Positions 14,477 to 24,118 of a stretch of DNA of 57,857 nt are shown here, one piece after another (the stretch's first letter is position 1; every line of letters begins with the position of its first letter). Where the stretch lies: positions 1 through 57,857 of the forward strand of contig JACRHD010000059.1 of the NCBI GenBank assembly GCA_016234115.1, written 5' to 3'. The notes beneath the pieces were generated by a model. That model was not told the DNA's origin. It saw only the letters and a program-made list of their open reading frames with translations, and made no database searches. Source of the stretch: Nitrospirota bacterium. GTDB taxonomy: Bacteria > Nitrospirota > Thermodesulfovibrionia > UBA6902. The position numbers were made by a program, and so were the translations under genes.

Positions 14477-16881
14477 GGCCGGGTCAGAGAAGACCGATCA
14501 CTCCTGAATATTACAAAAAGCATTCCGGCAAGGAGCGCCCCGCTGAAAGCCATAGCGGCGTAGATGAGGCGGGGGACATATTCAAAGACAATCGTATGAT
14601 CGCCTTCAGGCACGATCACGCCCCTGAAGACGCTGTTGGTCCTGTATATTGTCGTTCGCGTCCCGTCGATGCGGGCCTCCCAGCCGGGATAGAACCGGTC
14701 AGAGAGCACTACAAATCCCTCGCCCCTGAATCTCGTCGATAACGCGACCCTGTCGGGCCTCTCCTCCTGGATTCTCACATAACCGGGAGAAAAGCCTGCA
14801 GCGCCGATCTCCCGCAGGTCCCCGGTCGAGACAGCGGCTTCATTCCACGGGTAAATCCTGTATGAGAACAGACCCCGCCTGAGATCATCCGCCGAATCAA
14901 CGGGCTTCAGCGTCATGACGGAATAAGCCCTCGGCAGGACAAGTAAATTTTCATAAAGGACGATACGGCCATAGTCCCCTATTTTCCGGTAAACCGGGCG
15001 ATACTCATCCGTCTGCGGAATTCCGGCGACCGGGGGAAGAGGAAACAGCACACCCGCCCGGTTTGTCACCAGGCGCCGCTTAATGTCCACAACGCCTCCG
15101 ACAGCGCTGGAGACCGCGAGGTATTTCGCGTTCATCATGCTCAGGACCGAATTGTTTTCCAGGACAGATCGCCATACCCTGGGCGGCTGCGCATACATCC
15201 GGGGAAAAATCTTCGTATAGTCTCCTGTCTCAAGCGATTCATAACCCTCTACGAGACGTATCCCGTAAGGCAGGGCAGTCAGAGGCGGCACCTCGCTGTC
15301 CAGAAAGACCGTCCTGCCGTCCGCGGCCGCTGAAAGAGTGGAATAGAGTGCCCTGTTGTAATTTTCCACATCATCCCTGTGCGGTATGTCGGTCATCTTC
15401 CACAGCAATGCCTCCACGAAAATGACAGCGAATATTCCGGCCAGGAAAAGCGTCTGCAAGGCCTTTTTTTTCGCCTTAAGATAGGCAAGGACGCAGCCAA
15501 GACAGACGGACATGATAATGATCGGGGTCGAGATGGAAGCATCGGAAATGCTCAGCGCCTTCTCCGGTATATCAGCGCGTTCCCACCTGAGCTGAAAATG
15601 GCTCATGCCGGAAAACACGCCTTTGAAAAAAGCCCTCAGCGAATCGTCGAAAAAAAGGAAAACGACTGAAGACGCGACGATTGCCGCGGCAAGGACCGTG
15701 ACGAGCGCGGTATTAAACCGCCGCTCCCTGCCCCTTTCCTGCAAAAAAGATATGCCGAAGCCCGCAAGGACGCTCAGCGCGAAAGACACCTCAAGCATAT
15801 GCTTGGAAGCGCCCCTGAAGGCATTGTATCCCGGAAGACGATAAAGCAGCCTGTTGAGCGGCGGGATGCCGTCGCCGAGGGACAACGCAAAGGCGAGGGC
15901 GGCAAGTGCCCCCCAGAACAGGATGTACGGGTTTTTCTTCCATTTCACGATGACCAGGAGGGAAAGAAGAAAAGGCAGGGCGCCGATAAAGGCCTCCTGT
16001 CCGAGATCAGGGACCGGTCCCCACATCTCTCCGCGCTGACTGCCGCCGTAATAGTAGAAGAAGGGAAAGACGAGCGTGGGTATCTTATGGATCGGAAAAG
16101 CATATGATGAAAAGAACTCATAAGTGGCCCCTGTTCTGTCCGCCATTGCGGACAGCTCGCGTGAGGCGATAATCTGGGGAAGCGCAATAAGAATTCCCAG
16201 CGCCAATGAAAGGGCGCACGACAAAGCGAATTTCAGTCGCTGCGGCTTCCCCTGGTAAAAAAAGTGGAACAGCACATAGAGGACCAGCACAATACCCGTG
16301 TAGAAACTTATCTGCGGATGGCCCGCAAAGACCTGCAACCCTATTGCGAGTCCCGCGTATAAGGCATATTTTATCTTTCCTTCTTTCCTCAGCCGTTCAT
16401 ACAAATAAAGAATAAGGGGTATCCAGACGGCTGCATTGATTACGGACTGATGGTTAAGGTGCGCGGGCAGGTAGCCCAGGAAGGAAAAGACGGCCCCCGA
16501 GACCAGGGAAGCGAATACGCCGGCCCCGATTTCTCTTACATAAAGGAATGTGAAAAAACCGGCGAGCGCGAAATGGAGCATCAGATTGAGATTGAAGGCC
16601 CGGACGGGCTCCAGCAGCAGCGGCAAGAGGACGTTAAAAGGATAAAGGGCGCCGGCTTCCATTGCAGCGAACATGGGAAACCCCGAATACTCCAGCGGGT
16701 TCCAGAAAGGAAACATAAAATTCCTGTACTGCTCCGTCATGGAGATCATTACCGGGTAGTAATATTGAAAACCGTCTTCGACGGTCAGCAGGGCGCTTTT
16801 CAGGAACACATCATTAAAATACAGGCAGGTAAGAGCGACAAAAACGGCAAGATATCCGATCTCTCTTTTCAACCCAGACAT
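14473..16881 (-). CDS. YfhO-family GT-C-like membrane protein
   Basis: An 802-residue protein with about a dozen membrane helices (roughly 8-530) and a C-terminal extracytoplasmic domain (about 540-770) rich in beta strands. A final helix lies near 775-795. The first outside loop carries LLTVEDGFQYYYPVM; an acidic pair in this loop is typical of GT-C enzymes that use polyprenyl-phosphate sugars. The PFWNPLEYSGFPMFA segment and the overall layout match the YfhO family, of which a Bacillus member modifies lipoteichoic acid with sugar. Here it is coupled to a radical SAM gene downstream and follows a methyltransferase. A glycosyl transfer outside the membrane is the likely activity; the acceptor is unknown. 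Confidence 0.8.
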   Translation of the reverse strand: MSGLKREIGYLAVFVALTCLYFNDVFLKSALLTVEDGFQYYYPVMISMTEQYRNFMFPFWNPLEYSGFPMFAAMEAGALYPFNVLLPLLLEPVRAFNLNLMLHFALAGFFTFLYVREIGAGVFASLVSGAVFSFLGYLPAHLNHQSVINAAVWIPLILYLYERLRKEGKIKYALYAGLAIGLQVFAGHPQISFYTGIVLVLYVLFHFFYQGKPQRLKFALSCALSLALGILIALPQIIASRELSAMADRTGATYEFFSSYAFPIHKIPTLVFPFFYYYGGSQRGEMWGPVPDLGQEAFIGALPFLLSLLVIVKWKKNPYILFWGALAALAFALSLGDGIPPLNRLLYRLPGYNAFRGASKHMLEVSFALSVLAGFGISFLQERGRERRFNTALVTVLAAAIVASSVVFLFFDDSLRAFFKGVFSGMSHFQLRWERADIPEKALSISDASISTPIIIMSVCLGCVLAYLKAKKKALQTLFLAGIFAVIFVEALLWKMTDIPHRDDVENYNRALYSTLSAAADGRTVFLDSEVPPLTALPYGIRLVEGYESLETGDYTKIFPRMYAQPPRVWRSVLENNSVLSMMNAKYLAVSSAVGGVVDIKRRLVTNRAGVLFPLPPVAGIPQTDEYRPVYRKIGDYGRIVLYENLLVLPRAYSVMTLKPVDSADDLRRGLFSYRIYPWNEAAVSTGDLREIGAAGFSPGYVRIQEERPDRVALSTRFRGEGFVVLSDRFYPGWEARIDGTRTTIYRTNSVFRGVIVPEGDHTIVFEYVPRLIYAAMAFSGALLAGMLFVIFRSDRSSLTRP

Positions 16882-16913
16882 TACGCTGATATTATAAATA
16901 AAACAGTCTTTTT

Positions 16914-17657
16914 TTATTTCTTTCTGGCTACGCAGAATATAGACAATCCAAAGGGGAAATTCACTCCGCCGAGTATAAGCCTGTTTTCCAGCGTCAGGAC
17001 ATTCCGCAGAGAGCTGTTTAAAAATGCCGGGAGTCGGCCGACGTCCGATTCTATTCTCCCGCGGTCGGGGGAAATAAATTTTTTCACAATTCTCATTGAC
17101 ACGATCAGGGGGAAAAGCAGGCTGTTGCGATAAGTTATTCTCTCAATCTCAAACCCTGCCCTCTCTACCTTGTCTCTCAGTTCCCGCAGGGTATACCTGT
17201 GCCGCGCGTGACTCGCCCTGTCATGAGGGCCCTTCAGAAAATCATAAGCCGGCACGTTTAACACAAGCATGCCTCTTTGGGCGCTTACGCGATGAAGCTC
17301 ACTCAGGGCCTCAGCGTCATCCGACACGCTTAAATGATAAAGGACGTCGAGAGAAATTACTATATTGAAGGAATTGTCTTTAAGCGGCATTTCCAGTAAG
17401 GAACCCTTCGACAGTTTGACCAGGTTTCGCATCCTGCAGAACCTTATTGCCTCTTCGGAGATGTCCAGACCAAAAGCGTCATAAGCGTCGCATTCGGCAA
17501 GCATCCCGCCGGTGCCGCAGCCTGCATCCAGTATGACCTGCTTTTCTCTTCTGCTAATAAAACTGTCCACAAAGGCCAGGACCAGTTTTCTCAAACCGCT
17601 GTACCACCAGTGGTCGTCTTCCACACTGTACATTACTTCGTATTCTTTCTCTTCCAT
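16914..17657 (-). CDS. Class I SAM-dependent methyltransferase
   Basis: A 247-residue protein: an N-terminal YSVEDDHWWYSGLRKLV segment common in methyltransferases of glycan clusters, then the core with VILDAGCGTGGML (motif I), AFGLDISEEAI (motif II), IVISLDVLYHL (motif IV) and GMLVLNVPAYDFL. It ends with RHRYTLRELRDKVERAGFE and a hydrophobic tail. WWY-type enzymes of this group are often found with GT2 and GT-C genes and are thought to methylate sugar or lipid intermediates. It lies 32 bases before the YfhO-like gene and 59 bases after the TMTC-like gene on the same strand, consistent with one transcript. Confidence 0.82.
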   Translation of the reverse strand: MEEKEYEVMYSVEDDHWWYSGLRKLVLAFVDSFISRREKQVILDAGCGTGGMLAECDAYDAFGLDISEEAIRFCRMRNLVKLSKGSLLEMPLKDNSFNIVISLDVLYHLSVSDDAEALSELHRVSAQRGMLVLNVPAYDFLKGPHDRASHARHRYTLRELRDKVERAGFEIERITYRNSLLFPLIVSMRIVKKFISPDRGRIESDVGRLPAFLNSSLRNVLTLENRLILGGVNFPFGLSIFCVARKK

Positions 17658-17716
17658 ATGGCGTCCCTGTTATTTGAACATCATAACAACCGGCGACCGT
17701 CCCGCACAAGCCCCGT

Positions 17717-19501
17717 TCATTTCCCCGGCCTTGCCCGGCGGGCGGCGTCATAATGCCCCCGCGCCTCATCCGCCCTTCCTGTCGCGCTGTAGGCGACTGC
17801 AAGGTTATAATGCGCTTCGGCATGATCGGGGTCCAGGCGCAGGGCCTCCCGGAAGTGTTCAATCGCCTTGTCGAATGCCCCCACTGCCCCGTACGCAGAA
17901 CCGAGGTCCGCGAGCGCGCCGGCATCGTCAGGCCGAAGTTCCGCGACAACGCGGTAATGCTCCAAGGCCTCTGCGTAATGACCGCCCGTGTACAGGGCTG
18001 AAGCGAGATTTTTGCGGGCGGCTGCAAATCCCGGGTTCAACCGTATGGCTGTCATGTATTCATCGACAGCCTCCTTCAGCCGCCCCTGTTTATAATATAC
18101 GATCCCGAGATTCGCGTGGGCGTCGGCATATCCCGGCTTCAGTGTGACGGCTTTACGCAAATCCGCGACAGCCCTGTCAAGCTCTCCCGACCTGCTGAAG
18201 GCCAGGCCTCGATTATTATAGGCGAAAAAACACCGTACAGGCTCTCTTTCGATTACATAGCTCCAGAGGGTTTCGCTGTTCCTCCATATCCCGGTTTGTC
18301 GGACGGTCAGATATGACAGCGCAAGAAGCAGGAGCAGGGCCGCGCCGGCGCCGAACAGCTTGAGGAAAAGTCCCCTTGTTTCGAGTCCGCTGAATTTCAT
18401 GCAGAGCCAGGCCGCCCCTGCGCCGGCAGCAAGGAACGGGCCGATGCCGGGCAGATATGTATACCGGTCCGCCATTGCCTGGCTTCCGACCTGCACAAGG
18501 CCGAGCACGGGGAAAAGGGTAACTACATAATAAACCCATATCGCAGGCAACAGCTTTCGCTTTTTAAAGGCGTACACACCCGCGGATATTGCAGTTATCA
18601 GGAGCGCCGCTGAAATATACTCCGGAGACAAGAGTGATACCTGCTCGGGATAGGGATAATACGGGACAAGATTCAGCGGCAGTATGATATTGACCAGGTA
18701 GGCCGAGAGCGCCTTGACCGCCACAAGCATCCGTGCCGGCGCCGGGACCGTTTCCATAAAGGCCATTGTCCCTCCGGCGTGCTGCGCTGATAAGGTCAAA
18801 AGCGAAGAACCGACGCCGAGACCGATAAAAGGAATTTTCTTCACAAGCGCGGTCCTCAATGACGGAAAAGAACGGACACGCTCAAGAGGATAAAAGTCCA
18901 GGACCAGAAGTACGGCAGGGAGACTTACCGCCATAGGCTTGCTCAGCAGGGCGAGGATGAAGAAAAAATATGTCTTAAAAGTCTTATCGTGCAAGTAGCT
19001 TATGATGCTCAGCAAATAGAACATCGCGCAAAGGAGATCTTTCCTCTCGGAGACCCATGCCACAGATTCCACGTGCACGGGATGAAGACCGAAAAGCAGG
19101 CCGGTTGTTGCGGCGGCAATAAAACCTTTGTTCAAACCGTTCAAGCCGTTTGAACATTTTGGACCGCTCTCCCATAACCTCACGACCAGCAATACCACTA
19201 TAAAAGTATTGACCGAATGGAGGACATTATTGCTCAGGTGATGTCCCAGGGGATTCAGTCCCCAGACGGCATAATCCAGGGCATGAGAGATCCACGTAAG
19301 AGGATGCCAGTTGCCGGCGTGAAACGACGTAAACGCCCACCGGAGGAAGGCGGCATTCAATGAAAAGATGCGCGTATTCTCGAAGACATACTGACTGTCG
19401 TCCCATTCGACGAAGTCGTTCTTCAGGGCCGGGAGATAGACGAGAAATGTTATGAGAGCGACAGAAACGGCAAGGCCGTATCTGATACTCTTCATACGCA
19501 T
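17717..19501 (-). CDS. TMTC-like membrane glycosyltransferase with TPR domain
   Basis: A 594-residue protein. About ten membrane helices (8-400) are followed by five or six tetratricopeptide repeats (about 415-590; [32 protein letters not shown]). The first outside loop has VEWDDSQYV, an acidic pair as expected for a GT-C catalytic loop. [18 protein letters not shown] matches the loop conserved in eukaryotic TMTC O-mannosyltransferases. A transfer of sugar from a lipid carrier to protein is plausible; the TPRs may bind the acceptor. The start at 19501 overlaps the GT2 gene, and a second ATG at 19495 gives the more usual ATGA overlap. The loop [14 protein letters not shown] is encoded by an inserted short repeat (19130-19155). 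Confidence 0.8.
   Translation of the reverse strand: MRMKSIRYGLAVSVALITFLVYLPALKNDFVEWDDSQYVFENTRIFSLNAAFLRWAFTSFHAGNWHPLTWISHALDYAVWGLNPLGHHLSNNVLHSVNTFIVVLLVVRLWESGPKCSNGLNGLNKGFIAAATTGLLFGLHPVHVESVAWVSERKDLLCAMFYLLSIISYLHDKTFKTYFFFILALLSKPMAVSLPAVLLVLDFYPLERVRSFPSLRTALVKKIPFIGLGVGSSLLTLSAQHAGGTMAFMETVPAPARMLVAVKALSAYLVNIILPLNLVPYYPYPEQVSLLSPEYISAALLITAISAGVYAFKKRKLLPAIWVYYVVTLFPVLGLVQVGSQAMADRYTYLPGIGPFLAAGAGAAWLCMKFSGLETRGLFLKLFGAGAALLLLLALSYLTVRQTGIWRNSETLWSYVIEREPVRCFFAYNNRGLAFSRSGELDRAVADLRKAVTLKPGYADAHANLGIVYYKQGRLKEAVDEYMTAIRLNPGFAAARKNLASALYTGGHYAEALEHYRVVAELRPDDAGALADLGSAYGAVGAFDKAIEHFREALRLDPDHAEAHYNLAVAYSATGRADEARGHYDAARRARPGK
19130..19155 (-). repeat. GTTCAA-type 9-bp repeat inside a TMTC-like gene
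   Basis: GTTCAAACCGTTCAAGCC followed by GTTTGAAC lies in frame within the gene. The same units occur in gene gaps at 34033-34093 and 41003-41087. It sits in the loop that holds a different, 7-bp repeat in the two other TMTC-like genes. Confidence 0.7.
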
Positions 19502-20253
19502 AGAGACCTTCCCCCGCTGCTGAAAATCTTGAACTTCATTAACCCGCGTCTGCTCAAGATGAATTTCATTATGCCGGTCAGGACCCCGAACCCGTATTTT
19601 ACGCTCCTGCTGAAATTTATGGACGACGCCTCTTTGAAATATCTGGTCGGGCAGCTCAGTTCCCCGATTTTGAAACCGAAATAGACCGTCTGCAGCAGCA
19701 TCTCGCCGTCAAACACAAAATCGTCGGAGTTCTCTTCAAGAGGCAGTTTCTCCAGGACTTCACGCGTGAAAGCGCGGAAACCCGTATGGTATTCGGACAG
19801 TTTCACTCCGAGGGCGAGATTTTCAACGAGAGTAAGGAACCTGTTGGCGATATATTTGTACAAAGGCATCCCCCCTTTGAGGGCCTCTCCCCCGAGTATT
19901 CTCGAACCGAGGACAGCGTCATAATGACCCGAGGCGATCATGGCGGCCATGGCGGCCACAAGCCGTGGAGAATACTGGTAATCGGGATGCACCATTACGA
20001 CGATGTCCGCGCCGAGCCTCAGCGCCTCCCGGTAGCAGGTCTTCTGGTTGCCGCCGTATCCCCTGTTTCTGGTATGTACGATCGTATTTATGCCCATGTC
20101 CCTGGCTACTCGCGCCGTAGCGTCTCCCGAGGCGTCATCAACGAGGATCACATCATCTACGTACTCATGCGGAAGTTCTTCGTAAGTCCTTTGCAGTGTC
20201 TTCTCCGCGTTATACGCGGGCATTATCACAATAAGTTTTTTGCCGAGGATCAT
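19492..20253 (-). CDS. GT2 family glycosyltransferase
   Basis: A 253-residue enzyme with [27 protein letters not shown] (nucleotide-sugar site), [16 protein letters not shown] and [14 protein letters not shown]. In that last element the usual DxD is [11 protein letters not shown] and [15 protein letters not shown] are typical of a GT2 group near Dpm1/DPG synthases that works on lipid carriers. No long membrane segment follows the catalytic domain. It overlaps the TMTC-like gene at its 3' end (stop TGA at 19492-19494) and follows the GT-C gene after 45 bases. It may load a polyprenyl phosphate or extend a surface glycan (inference). Confidence 0.82.
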   Translation of the reverse strand: MILGKKLIVIMPAYNAEKTLQRTYEELPHEYVDDVILVDDASGDATARVARDMGINTIVHTRNRGYGGNQKTCYREALRLGADIVVMVHPDYQYSPRLVAAMAAMIASGHYDAVLGSRILGGEALKGGMPLYKYIANRFLTLVENLALGVKLSEYHTGFRAFTREVLEKLPLEENSDDFVFDGEMLLQTVYFGFKIGELSCPTRYFKEASSINFSRSVKYGFGVLTGIMKFILSRRGLMKFKIFSSGGRSLCV

Positions 20254-20298
20254 AAGGTCGCCTCCTTCCCTGACTAAACCAATATAATATTACCGGGC

Positions 20299-22050
20299 TC
20301 ATTTTTTCACAAATATATATGTCTTCATCCACTCATCCGAAGACGCCTGCGTCCGGAACCAGTGATGCGGAAAGTCCCGGTGAAGCTCGGGTATGTTGTT
20401 CACCGCGTAATCGACGACCGGGAAAGATATCTCTTCATACGGGGAGCCCTGAATCAGGCCTGAAAATACGGTCTTGAAATTTTCCCAGTCCTTTCGATAC
20501 ATAATTACGTCGGGCCGGACATTCGCGTCCCTTTGCAGATTGTTTCCCGTAAACCCGATTGTGGTCCTGGCATCGAGGTAGTACATAAAGGACGTCTCCT
20601 CATAATTCGTGGCAATAACGAGTCCGTCCGTCTTTCCGTATTTCGCCCGGATATAAGGGATGGCATGGTCCAGCGGCCCCTGGTACGGGTGGGTCAATTC
20701 ATAGATATGGCCTCTGAGAAACGGCAGGTTATTAGAGATGTGAAAGGCGGCAAAGGCGATGAGTATGATGACCAGCGCCTTCCTGTAATAAACCGCAACC
20801 CCCGACCGAAGCTGAGAGGTAATATTGAAGAGCACCGCCGCATCCATAATGATGATGAGCGTCAGCACCGGCTGCAGGGGAATAAAATACCTCGTGAAAA
20901 GGGGATTGGGTATCCTTGGTATCGCAAAAAAATAGACGATAAATACCGTGGACAAAAAGGCGGAGAAGACCACCCTGGGCATATCAAGGACATATGCCTT
21001 CTTATCGGACACATATCCTGTCAGGACAGCCGTCAGGAGCAGCGCTTTTAAAAAAATTGCCGCAAGGACAAGGTCGGATGACATAAAAAAGCCCCATATG
21101 AAGGAGAGATTATCCAGATACATGCCTGCGGCGTCCGTCTTAAATCCCAAGGCATAGTATTCAGAGAGTTTTTCCGAAATATTAAAGACGTCAAAGAAAA
21201 GCATCAGGGGATAAACCGGTATCAGCGTCAGGAGGCAAGGCAGCATGTTCCGCGCATAATGACGGAACGGGCCGTCTCCGGCGCTCCTCAGCAGCAGATG
21301 AATGACGAGAGAGCCTGATTCAAAAAGAGATATGGCCGCCATAAACACGAAATACGCAGGGGAAAATGTAATGTAAAGAAAAAACAGCGAGACGGGCATA
21401 ATAACAAGATAACCAGGATATCGCGTCTCTTTCAGTATCCGGAATCTCGCGTAGACAAAAATAATGAAGGAGGACAAGAACACGGTCACGGCGTAATATC
21501 TCGCGTCCCTCAAGTGCAGCGTTAGAGGCACAGAAAGGATTTCGATTAATATAAAGAGCGCCAGGAACCGTGTCTTCGAATATCCGGAATAAAAAAAACG
21601 GGTCCCAAGCAGCGCGGCCCCAAAAAGGCCCGCGAGCCCGAGCGCGGCAAATACCGTTCTTATGATCCCGGTCCTGACGAAGAAATCATCGCTCATTGCC
21701 GCCAGCCTGACCCCGAGGGCCGCAATATAATACTGCCCCCAGCCGGCGCCGCCGACATAGGCGTCTGTCTTTCTGTCAATGCCCAGCGACTTGTCCCCCG
21801 GATACTGGAGGTCATAAAATACGTTCTTTCCGTCATGCACCTTCGGATAACCGAACTGCAGCACCCTCACGCCCCCCATCACTGTCATGCCTTCATCAGC
21901 CCAGAAGAGAGGATAGGAGATGTTCTTGAAGATACTTATCGCCAGCAGAAAAGAAAGAAGAAAGACGAGGGCGGTCATCAACTTTCCCCCGGTCTTTGCA
22001 TTGAAATATCCTTCAGAAGTTTTGAACATGACGGTCTTCTCCGGTCTCAC
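20299..22050 (-). CDS. GT-C-type membrane glycosyltransferase-like protein
   Basis: A 583-residue protein with about eleven membrane helices and a C-terminal outside domain (about 470-583). The first loop holds YPLFWADEGMTVMGG, placing an Asp-Glu pair where ArnT/PMT-type GT-C enzymes have their catalytic acid. HLRDARYYAVT further on is a motif seen in that superfamily (often LxRDARPYAL). No TPR repeats follow. The GTG at 22050 overlaps the preceding stop as GTGA. An ATG at 22029 with GGAG nine bases upstream is an alternative start. Donor probably a polyprenyl-phosphate sugar, acceptor unknown. It lies between two TMTC-like genes and the GT2 gene. Confidence 0.75.
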   Translation of the reverse strand: MRPEKTVMFKTSEGYFNAKTGGKLMTALVFLLSFLLAISIFKNISYPLFWADEGMTVMGGVRVLQFGYPKVHDGKNVFYDLQYPGDKSLGIDRKTDAYVGGAGWGQYYIAALGVRLAAMSDDFFVRTGIIRTVFAALGLAGLFGAALLGTRFFYSGYSKTRFLALFILIEILSVPLTLHLRDARYYAVTVFLSSFIIFVYARFRILKETRYPGYLVIMPVSLFFLYITFSPAYFVFMAAISLFESGSLVIHLLLRSAGDGPFRHYARNMLPCLLTLIPVYPLMLFFDVFNISEKLSEYYALGFKTDAAGMYLDNLSFIWGFFMSSDLVLAAIFLKALLLTAVLTGYVSDKKAYVLDMPRVVFSAFLSTVFIVYFFAIPRIPNPLFTRYFIPLQPVLTLIIIMDAAVLFNITSQLRSGVAVYYRKALVIILIAFAAFHISNNLPFLRGHIYELTHPYQGPLDHAIPYIRAKYGKTDGLVIATNYEETSFMYYLDARTTIGFTGNNLQRDANVRPDVIMYRKDWENFKTVFSGLIQGSPYEEISFPVVDYAVNNIPELHRDFPHHWFRTQASSDEWMKTYIFVKK

Positions 22051-24118
22051 CGGATATTTCTCAACTTTGCGCAGCCCTCCACGCTGCCCAGGGAACAGGC
22101 CTTGCGGAAGTCTGCCTCCGCCCTGCTCATATCGCCCTTCTTCGCGTACACATTTCCACGGCCCCTGTATGCTTCGGGGTCCCGCGGACTGAGTTCCGCG
22201 AACCTCGAATAGGCGTTCAGCGCGTCGTCAAGCCGTCCAAGGGAGGCGCAGGCCGCGCCCAGGCCGTAAAAAGCCGCGCCGTCATAGGGATTCAGGGTAA
22301 CGGCTTTCAGATAGACTTCAGCCGCCTCGGCGAACCGGCCCAGTTTTCTCAAGGCGTGGCCGAGATTCGAATACACGACACCGTTGCCGGGGTCCAGCGC
22401 AATTGCCTTCCTGAAATTGTCGATGGCCCTGTCAAGCCGGCCCGTGACCGCATATGCCGTTGCGAGATTGGAATAAGCAAAATAGTTGCCGGGACTCAGT
22501 GAGACGGCCCGTTCATACATGTCTATGGCTTTGTCATAACGGCCCTTTTCGTAATAGGCGATTCCGAGGTTATTATACACTTTCGGTGAATCAGGGTTCT
22601 TTCTCGCCACGTCCTCCCATAGACGGACCTTGTCCGTCCAGAGTGAATTCCGCGCATACGTAGCGTAAGAGAGCGTCAGGATGATCACAAGAAAAGCGGT
22701 AAAGGGTATCTTTAATGACATGCCGCGGGGCCTCCAGAGCAGGGATGCGCAGCCCGCAGATGCAAGGAAAAAACCGGCTGATGGGAGATAGACCCTGTAT
22801 TCATCTATCACCATGGCAAGAGGAATGACGCTCGATTCGACCGAGAGCGTTATAAAGAACCACAGGATGCCGAAGGCGACAAGGCGCAAAGGGCCTATGG
22901 CCCAGGGCATAGAGCGCAAAGCAGAGGGTCCTTCACCATGCTCTATGCTCTTTGCTCTATGCTCTATGCTCTTTGCGCTACGCGTCTTATAGACCAGATA
23001 CACCGCAGTCCCGAAAAGGGCCGACAGGACCAGGAAAGACAGCAATACCGGCAGTTCAAAAAGCGAATTGTATATGGGGTAATCATAGACGACATTCTGG
23101 TTTACAGGGCAAAGAAGAAGCCGAAGGTATGTGACGATCACCCTGAACTGGGTAAAAAAGTATTCCGTGCCCGACAGGTTTTCATAACCGAGCGCAGCAG
23201 GCTCCGTCATAGGTTTCATTGTTTCCCCGAGAGACCCTTCAATTTGCATAATCGAGACAGGAATGATCAGCATGGTGAGCAGAAACGGCGCAAGCCGCAA
23301 CAGCCTGCGTCTGAGCGCCCCGGTGAAAAACAGAAATTCATAAAGCGTTATCACGACCGGCAGGGTGAACGCATTCTCCTTGGTCTTCATGGCCAGGACT
23401 GCAGCGAGCAAGGAGCAAAGGGCATAGAGCAGGGAACGCCTACTGCCTTTTGCGCCTTGCACTATGCCCTCTGCCCTGTGCGATTCTAATCTCGCTTTGA
23501 TATACAAAACCAGCGAAAGCAGATAGAACATACTTACAAGCGAAGTAAGCCTCTGAAAGACATAAGTCACCGCCTCGGTCTGCACCGGATGGGAGACAAA
23601 CAGAAGCGCGACCGCAAGGGCAAGGAACTGCGTATGGGGCATAGGGCAGGGAACATAGGACTCTTCGTATGTTGCACTCTGCGCTATGCTCTTTGCGCTT
23701 TGCCCCTTGCCCCTTGCCCCTCAAAATACGGTGTCCTCAAAGTCAGCAGGACCATGAAGTATACAAGTACGGCATTGGTTATATGGATAGCGAGATTGAC
23801 CACATGATATCCCGTAACGTCAAACCCGTGAAGCCTGTAGTTGAGGGCAAAGGTGAGATAACCTATATAGCGGTTTTTAAATGAGTAGGGGTTCATTCCC
23901 GGCACAGAAGAAGGGTCCATAAAGCTGGAAAGGTCCCTGACGGAAAGGTTGTCGACAATATACACCGCTTCGTCCCACTGAAACGGGCTGTGGAATGTGT
24001 TTGAATAGACGATAAGCCCCAGGACTGCAATAAGCAACAGGTGAATGACCGGTTTACTGATCAGGCCGGCGCCCCCCCGGCCCCTTGAAACCCTGGACCC
24101 CTGGACCCCGTATTTCAT
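22047..24118 (-). CDS. TMTC-like membrane-TPR protein, frameshifted in a 7-bp repeat
   Basis: The first part (24118 to a TAG ending at 23684) encodes KPVIHLLLIAVLG, FQWDEAVYI and HITNAVLVYFMVLLTLRTPYF. The rest (frame open from about 23725, first ATG 23642, to 22047) encodes HPVQTEAVTYVFQR, further helices and about five TPRs. Together they align end to end with the intact gene at 24115-26178. The break lies in three copies of GGGGCAA (plus strand 23700-23720), where the paralogue has four units. One more 7-bp unit would restore a single frame of about 690 codons. Start 24118 is chosen because its ATGA overlaps the upstream stop. Either a phase-variable gene or a recent pseudogene. The loops near residues 190 and 300 are encoded by other repeats. 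Confidence 0.75.
22938..22988 (-). repeat. In-frame 7-bp repeats (GCTCTAT/GCTCTTT) in the frameshifted TMTC-like gene
   Basis: On the plus strand the units read GCTCTAT, GCTCTTT, GCTCTAT, GCTCTAT, GCTCTTT and then degenerate copies. They encode KSIEHRAKSIEHGEG on the minus strand. The same loop of the paralogue has related units at 25024-25093. Confidence 0.8.
23700..23720 (-). repeat. Heptanucleotide array (TTGCCCC x3) at the frameshift
   Basis: Three perfect TTGCCCC units (GGGGCAA on the coding strand) lie where the two halves of the TMTC-like gene change frame. A change by one 7-bp unit shifts the frame by one base, which is what is needed to join them. The paralogue has four units at 25756-25783. 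Confidence 0.85.

Noticed and set aside
22938-23200. Plus-strand frames reading MLYALCSMLYALC and the like
   Set aside because: They are translations of the 7-bp GCTCTAT repeats on the wrong strand of the TMTC-like gene.
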